DNA of 8,943 nucleotides from JAAYEA01 sp012689325 (GTDB taxonomy: Bacteria > Chloroflexota > Anaerolineae > JAAYEA01), in NCBI GenBank assembly GCA_036841525.1, contig DAITVZ010000119.1:1-8943 (forward strand), written 5' to 3'. Under the pieces are notes generated by a model. That model was not told where the DNA came from and searched no databases. It was given only the letters and a program-made list of their open reading frames with translations. The position numbers and the translations under genes were made by a program. Positions 5,906 to 8,943 of the stretch are shown here, one piece after another (positions within the stretch are counted from its first letter, which is position 1; each line of letters begins with the position of its first letter).

Positions 5906-5989
5906 TCACGTCAGAGCCACCATCGCGTCACTGACCTCTTTCATCCGCGCATCGTGCAGGGTTGGCGCCTTCACCGTACGCAGGCTCAT
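5906..5989 (-). CDS. 27-codon ORF resembling a LamG C-terminal tail
   Basis: A short ORF (MSLRTVKAPTLHDAR...) fills most of the 111-base gap between the DNRLRE protein and the beta-solenoid gene. GAGG is six bases upstream of its ATG. Its last 20 residues align without gaps with the end of the LamG protein at 3863-4576: APTLHDARMKEVSDAMVAL against SGTLDDTQMLAVSTAMAAL, 10 identical of 19. The likeness suggests either a small protein still translated or the 3' remnant of a second LamG gene whose body was lost by recombination at the end of the DNRLRE gene. Its stop is 19 bases before the next start. Confidence 0.5.
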   Translation of the reverse strand: MSLRTVKAPTLHDARMKEVSDAMVALT

Positions 5990-5997
5990 CGTGCGCC

Positions 5998-7329
5998 TCA
6001 GGGCACAGCAAACGACACGGCCAGCATGGGCCGCTTCGTCATGTCCGTGTCGTAACTGCTGCTGCGAAAACTGATCAGGTCGTCGGACTCGGCGGCTGAC
6101 TTGATCAGCACCCCATTGTTGGGCATCGCCCCACTGACCCACTCCTGCACAGCGGCGGCGTCCAGCGCCCACTGCTTTTCGCCGTACACGAGCCTGTCGA
6201 TGACCGTCGAGCCCATCGGGGTCTGTTCACAGTCGTCCGCGCCAAACCCGCCGGGGGCCGACCACGCGCTGCCCGTGGCATAGTGCGTCCAGATGGCCTG
6301 GGCCTCGACCCAAGCTCGCTTCATCCGGAACACCTCGAAGGTGCTGTTATTGCTCGCGTTGCGGGCGAATGACCAGAGCGACAGGACGGCGCTCAGTATC
6401 GCCGCGTTGGCGGGGATGCCGGACAGGTCGAAGCGAAGGAGGCCGCGGTAGATCGAGTCAACCTGCAGATTGGATTCGCCAATTTGCAGGATCACGAGAT
6501 CGCCGTGCGGCGTGGAAGTGCCGGTCCAGATCTCGGTATCCTCCGTCGTCGCTTCGCCTGGTTGCAGCGTCAGCGTCCTGACATAAGTCGGTATGTCGCC
6601 CGTCCACCCGCGAGCAACCAGGGTTTCGGCCAGCGGCCCCGAATCGTCCGTGAGCTCGTAGCCCCCGATCTCCAACTGGCCGTCCGTCGTCCCCTGGGCC
6701 ACCAGGAGCGCGAGGAGCGCGGTCAGCGTCGCGTCGTCCAGGCTCGTGCCGCTCAGGTACACCTGCGTTATCTGTGCGGGCGTCGTCGGCAGGATCAGCG
6801 CGGCGAGCGGGCTTTCCGCGAACGAGAAGCCTTCGAGCGCCGACATCCCGCTCAGGTCCACGGATTCCAGGGCGCACCCCGGCAGGTACAGGCCGTCCAG
6901 CCCCGCGTGGGAGCCCGTGTCAAACACCGGCAGCTCGCACCATTCCAGATGCAGCTCGTCCAGCCCCGTGAGCGCGGCCAGGTCAACGGAATCCAGCGCG
7001 CCGTACTCGCAAAGAAAGTAGGTAGCCCCGCTCATTTCCCCGGTGACCACCACGGTATGGGGCTCCTCGGTGGCGTAGGAGTGCAGGAGTATCGCTTCCC
7101 AACTCCCTTCATCCCCCACCGCCGCCACGTCCTCCTCGGCCCCGTCCCCCCAGGCAACGTGATAGGTTGGGACTGGCCCTCCGCCCTGAGCGACAATACC
7201 GAACCCCTCCTCCGGGTCTGCGGAGTAGAACCGCGTGACCAGGGTAATCTGGTCAGGCTCCGCTTCCGCGTCCTGTCGCTTGCCGATCGCGGCATGGCGC
7301 AGCGCGGGCCGCAGTGCTAGTCTGCTCAT
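5998..7329 (-). CDS. PKD-like / leucine-rich repeat / DNRLRE fusion protein
   Basis: This 443-residue protein has three parts. Residues ~28-98 look PKD-like: a strand leading to AWGDG (59-63), and LLHSYATEEPHTVVVTGE (81-98), the usual 'WGDG...H-x-Y-x-V-x-V' layout. Residues ~110-245 form irregular leucine-rich repeats (ALDSVDLAALTGLDELHLEW, LDGLYLPGCALESVDLSG, ITQVYLSGTSLDDATLTALL). Residues ~251-441 match the DNRLRE type: LTLQPGEATTEDTEIW, YRGLLRFDLSGIPANAAIL, then AAVQEWVSG, NNGVLIK and FRSSSY. All three domain types bind surfaces or build fibres, so a receptor-binding or capsid/neck fibre role is likely. The start chosen (MSRLALRP) has GGGAGGGG close upstream; an in-frame extension to 7410 begins at TTG within the structured intergenic stretch and is rejected. 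No signal peptide is seen, as expected for a virion protein. Confidence 0.7.
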   Translation of the reverse strand: MSRLALRPALRHAAIGKRQDAEAEPDQITLVTRFYSADPEEGFGIVAQGGGPVPTYHVAWGDGAEEDVAAVGDEGSWEAILLHSYATEEPHTVVVTGEMSGATYFLCEYGALDSVDLAALTGLDELHLEWCELPVFDTGSHAGLDGLYLPGCALESVDLSGMSALEGFSFAESPLAALILPTTPAQITQVYLSGTSLDDATLTALLALLVAQGTTDGQLEIGGYELTDDSGPLAETLVARGWTGDIPTYVRTLTLQPGEATTEDTEIWTGTSTPHGDLVILQIGESNLQVDSIYRGLLRFDLSGIPANAAILSAVLSLWSFARNASNNSTFEVFRMKRAWVEAQAIWTHYATGSAWSAPGGFGADDCEQTPMGSTVIDRLVYGEKQWALDAAAVQEWVSGAMPNNGVLIKSAAESDDLISFRSSSYDTDMTKRPMLAVSFAVP

Positions 7330-7528
7330 AGCCCCTCCCAAACTGATGCCAAGATGAAACCCGCAGAACCCGGTATGTGCCCCAAGGTGCGACTGGGCCG
7401 CCCAAGACAACGGGGGCTACTACATATAGTAGGCTGGCAATACGATCTGACTGTGTATTGAGCTGGCGCGCTGGCCCCAGACCGCGGGCAGGTGATGCCA
7501 GGAATGTAGTGGTCACTTTGGTATCAGT
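7330..7528 (-). ncRNA. Structured 199-base intergenic stretch with bounding inverted repeat
   Basis: No convincing gene lies here; a GTG-initiated frame from 7516 overlaps the next gene and has no Shine-Dalgarno. The stretch is bounded by a 13-base inverted repeat, AAACTGATGCCAA (7340-7352, plus strand) and the reverse complement of AAACTGATACCAA (7518-7530, minus strand), 12 of 13 matching. Inside are CAATAC/GTATTG (7438-7443 and 7455-7460, 11-base loop) and CTACTA/TAGTAG (7417-7422 and 7427-7432, 4-base loop). ATGTAGT (7504-7510) could also pair with ACTACAT (7419-7425), competing with the second hairpin. A structured leader RNA for the large fusion gene or a small mobile-element scar would both fit. 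Calling it RNA is inference. Confidence 0.35.
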
Positions 7529-7530
7529 TT
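7340..7530. repeat. 13-bp inverted repeat pair at the ends of the intergenic stretch
   Basis: The arms are 7340-7352 and 7518-7530, with one mismatch in 13. The right arm includes the TAA stop codon of the 120-residue protein; the left arm ends just before the Shine-Dalgarno of the fusion gene. As RNA this closes a domain of about 190 bases with an A-C mismatch; as DNA it looks like the ends of a very small element. No flanking target duplication is visible. Confidence 0.65.
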
Positions 7531-7891
7531 AGCTGGCGTGGTAGGAGACGCCGTCGCCGTCCTCCGCCACGCGGATAAAGACCTTGGCCAGATCGTCAAT
7601 CTCGACCAGCGCATCCTCGCCAGCCGCCAGGACGTAGCCCGCCGTCGCCGCAGCGGACGAGGTCACCTTCACCGCGCCGGTGTTGTCGCTGTTGGCCTTG
7701 ACCCTGACCCAGGAGATCGCTTGCGCTTCCGCCAGCGCCTCCGGCGTCGAGGCGGATGCCACGTCCTTCTCCCCCGCGTAGAACGCCGTGGGGGCGGCCA
7801 CGCTTACGCTAAGCGAGTCCAGCGCCTCCAGGCAGCGTACCCACAACTGGTTGATGTCCAACGGTCCTTTGAGATCGCTTCCCTTGCTCAT
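7529..7891 (-). CDS. Small virion / decoration-like protein
   Basis: A 120-residue protein of a type often encoded next to head-completion genes. The N-terminal 35 residues are helical (DLKGPLDINQLWVRCLEALD). The rest looks like one small beta-sandwich: TAFYAGEKDVA, ISWVRVKANSDNTGAVKVTS, AATAGYVLAAGEDALVEIDD, LAKVFIRVAEDGDGVSYHA. The order 'V-K-A-x-S-D-N-T-G-x-V-x-V ... G-Y-V-L-A-x-G-E ... V-E-I-D-D-L ... V-x-x-D-G-D-G-V-S-Y' is one I associate with phage structural proteins of unassigned role. The ATG overlaps the stop of the gp10-like gene as ATGA and has GGGAG six bases upstream; a TTG-initiated extension to 7909 is not needed. It is followed by the structured intergenic stretch, so it closes the head-completion block. 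Confidence 0.65.
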   Translation of the reverse strand: MSKGSDLKGPLDINQLWVRCLEALDSLSVSVAAPTAFYAGEKDVASASTPEALAEAQAISWVRVKANSDNTGAVKVTSSAAATAGYVLAAGEDALVEIDDLAKVFIRVAEDGDGVSYHAS

Positions 7892-8442
7892 GCTCCGCTC
7901 CCTCTCCAAAAGGCCGTCACCGGCCGGATGAACGCCTGGATCGCGCCCCGTCGCGCCTCCGCCTTGACCTGTTCGCCGACGCGGCGAGCGGCCCGCAGGT
8001 CGAACCGGTTGGGCGGCGTGCCCGGGTGGTTGACTTGGCAGAACCAGACCTCCCGGCGTCGCTTGAACCAGTAAAAGTGCAAGGGGTAGCCCTTGGCCCT
8101 CATCGCCGCCGATCCGCCGCGCGGTATCTTGTGCGGCCGCGTCCCCTGTAGCACAAAGATCACCTGGCGGGGCCCGCCGATCCTGACGGTGAACCCGTTG
8201 CCACGTGGCAAAACCCGCACCGTGATGTTATCCCGCAGCTTCCGATACCCCGCGGGCTTGGGTCGCCCCAGGGGATCCGGGCGGCCATTCGGCGCCTCCT
8301 GGCGCATCGCCGCGGCCAGGATCGCCCCGGCCCGCTCGGCGTGCTCCCGGGCATGGGAGACGGCGGAGGGGTCGCGGCTGGAGGCGAGACGTCCCGTCAG
8401 GTCGCGGAAGCGGTCGGTGGTCACCTTGATGACAACCGGCAT
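7888..8442 (-). CDS. HK97 gp10-like head-completion / minor structural protein
   Basis: The protein has 184 residues and the layout of the HK97 gp10 family: an N-terminal helical part (RFRDLTGRLA, then HAREHAERAGAILAAAMRQE), the A-P...G-x-P...L-R-D-N-I segment (APNGRPDPLGRPKPAGYRKL to ~70), the strand VIFVLQGTRPHKIPRG (~94-109), the LHFYWFKRRREVWFCQV strands (~121-137), and the signature NHPGTPPNRF (~138-147), which is followed by a final helix. These proteins help join head and tail. Length is somewhat above the usual 120-160 residues, mainly in the C-terminal end. The ATG begins one base after the stop of the connector gene and has GGGAG about nine bases upstream. The family assignment is confident; the exact role in this virion is inferred from position. 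Confidence 0.85.
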   Translation of the reverse strand: MPVVIKVTTDRFRDLTGRLASSRDPSAVSHAREHAERAGAILAAAMRQEAPNGRPDPLGRPKPAGYRKLRDNITVRVLPRGNGFTVRIGGPRQVIFVLQGTRPHKIPRGGSAAMRAKGYPLHFYWFKRRREVWFCQVNHPGTPPNRFDLRAARRVGEQVKAEARRGAIQAFIRPVTAFWRGSGA

Positions 8443-8443
8443 G

Positions 8444-8943
8444 TCATCGTCTCCCGTAGGCCGCCGGGATGTCCAGCGCGTAGCGGTCCAGCGTCCCCCC
8501 GGCCCAGCGGCACATCTGGTCGTAGGTGTGGCTCAAGAGCTGCGTCGCCCCGCCCCAGGCCGCGTAGTCGGCCGCATCCACGATCCCCTCGCTCCAGTCG
8601 GTCATGGGGGCGCGCAGGTCGTAGAGCCGCTTGAAGGCCGGCGTGTTGGGGTAGCAGTCGGCCCGGAGGCGCAGCCCCGCGCCCTCGCGGATCGCCCGCA
8701 GCTTGTCGTCGTACTGCGTCAGATAGCTGTTGCCCTGGTCCTGGGGCTTGCCGTTTCCCGTCGCGGGGGCGGGCCGCAGGTCGTTGATGGCGTGCGCGGA
8801 GGCCCCCAGGCAGGCGATCAGCCGCAGCAGCTGGGTCTGGAAGCCCGGCCAGGCCTCGCCGTTCCAGGCCGCCAGGGGCAGCTTGTAGCCCACCGAGGCC
8901 AGGGCCAGGTCGATCTCGGCGGAGACGTGCTCGATGTAGAGCT
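8444..8943 (-). CDS. Head-tail connector (gp6/DUF1320-like), 5' end cut off
   Basis: The frame is open to the window edge, so the true start is missing; 165 residues are visible. A GTG at 8893 is internal: the coding frame continues upstream as LYIEHVSAEIDLALASVGY. The opening (AEIDLALASVGYKLPL, then LLRLIACLGASAHAIN) resembles the core of gp6-like/DUF1320 connectors, in which an 'A-E-I-D...A..Y.LP' helix-turn is followed by an aromatic- and Ala-rich helix. The C-terminal part (RLYDLRAPMTDWSEG, SHTYDQMCRWAGG) is unassigned and longer than usual for the family. Position immediately before an HK97 gp10-like gene fits a connector that docks to the portal. The assignment rests on pattern and synteny and should be read as likely, not proven. 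Confidence 0.55.
   Translation of the reverse strand, partial: LYIEHVSAEIDLALASVGYKLPLAAWNGEAWPGFQTQLLRLIACLGASAHAINDLRPAPATGNGKPQDQGNSYLTQYDDKLRAIREGAGLRLRADCYPNTPAFKRLYDLRAPMTDWSEGIVDAADYAAWGGATQLLSHTYDQMCRWAGGTLDRYALDIPAAYGRR

Noticed and set aside
7340..7380. Plus-strand CTGATG ... GAAAC looked like the start of a hammerhead ribozyme core.
   Set aside because: The CTGANGA box is not complete (CTGATGCC), no stem II can form in the short interval, and the cleavage-site strand is missing.
7330..7410. In-frame N-terminal extension of the DNRLRE fusion protein.
   Set aside because: It begins with TTG inside the structured intergenic stretch, whereas the ATG at 7329 has an excellent Shine-Dalgarno directly upstream.

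Overview
The window is a late structural (morphogenesis) segment of a tailed bacteriophage or prophage. Every gene I can support lies on the minus strand, so the genes are read from the right edge (8943) to the left edge (1). The order is the classical one: head-tail connector, HK97 gp10-like head-completion protein, tail-terminator-like protein, tail tube, then the tail-assembly chaperones G and GT. No sheath gene is seen between terminator and tube, so a siphovirus-type virion is most likely. The DNA is GC-rich throughout, which suggests a high-GC bacterial host. Nothing in the window names the host.

Layout in transcription order. 8943-7888: connector (cut by the window edge) and gp10-like protein. 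7891-7529: a 120-residue virion or decoration-like protein. 7528-7330: a 199-base intergenic stretch bounded by a 13-base inverted repeat. 7329-3863: a surface or receptor-binding cassette, made of a PKD-like/LRR/DNRLRE fusion protein, a 27-codon ORF that looks like the C-terminal tail of a LamG protein, a G8-like beta-solenoid protein with a 25-26-residue repeat, a small Ig-like protein and a LamG/concanavalin-like protein. 3854-3039: a BppU-like structural protein. 3039-2476: a putative tail terminator. 2460-2014: an unrecognised protein with a disordered tail. 2002-1364: the tail tube. 1363-1242: a non-coding leader packed with hairpins. 1241-268: chaperone G and the GT frameshift product. 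267-1: no convincing gene, but a good sigma70-like promoter pointing left. The tape-measure gene would be expected beyond the left edge.

The genes are tightly packed. Several start/stop pairs overlap by 1-4 bases and several starts have strong Shine-Dalgarno sequences, so this is one late operon. Its most unusual parts are regulatory. A textbook -1 frameshift site (A_AAA_AAC, an 8-base spacer, a 10-bp stem with the zero-frame stop in the loop) makes GT. A family of short hairpins with GGAA/GGAG loops occurs immediately before and immediately after the tail-tube gene, and a 15-bp perfect hairpin follows the tube stop codon. These may set the high tube-to-chaperone ratio that tail assembly needs. 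Functions of the cassette proteins are inferred from domain-like sequence features read by eye. No database search was possible.
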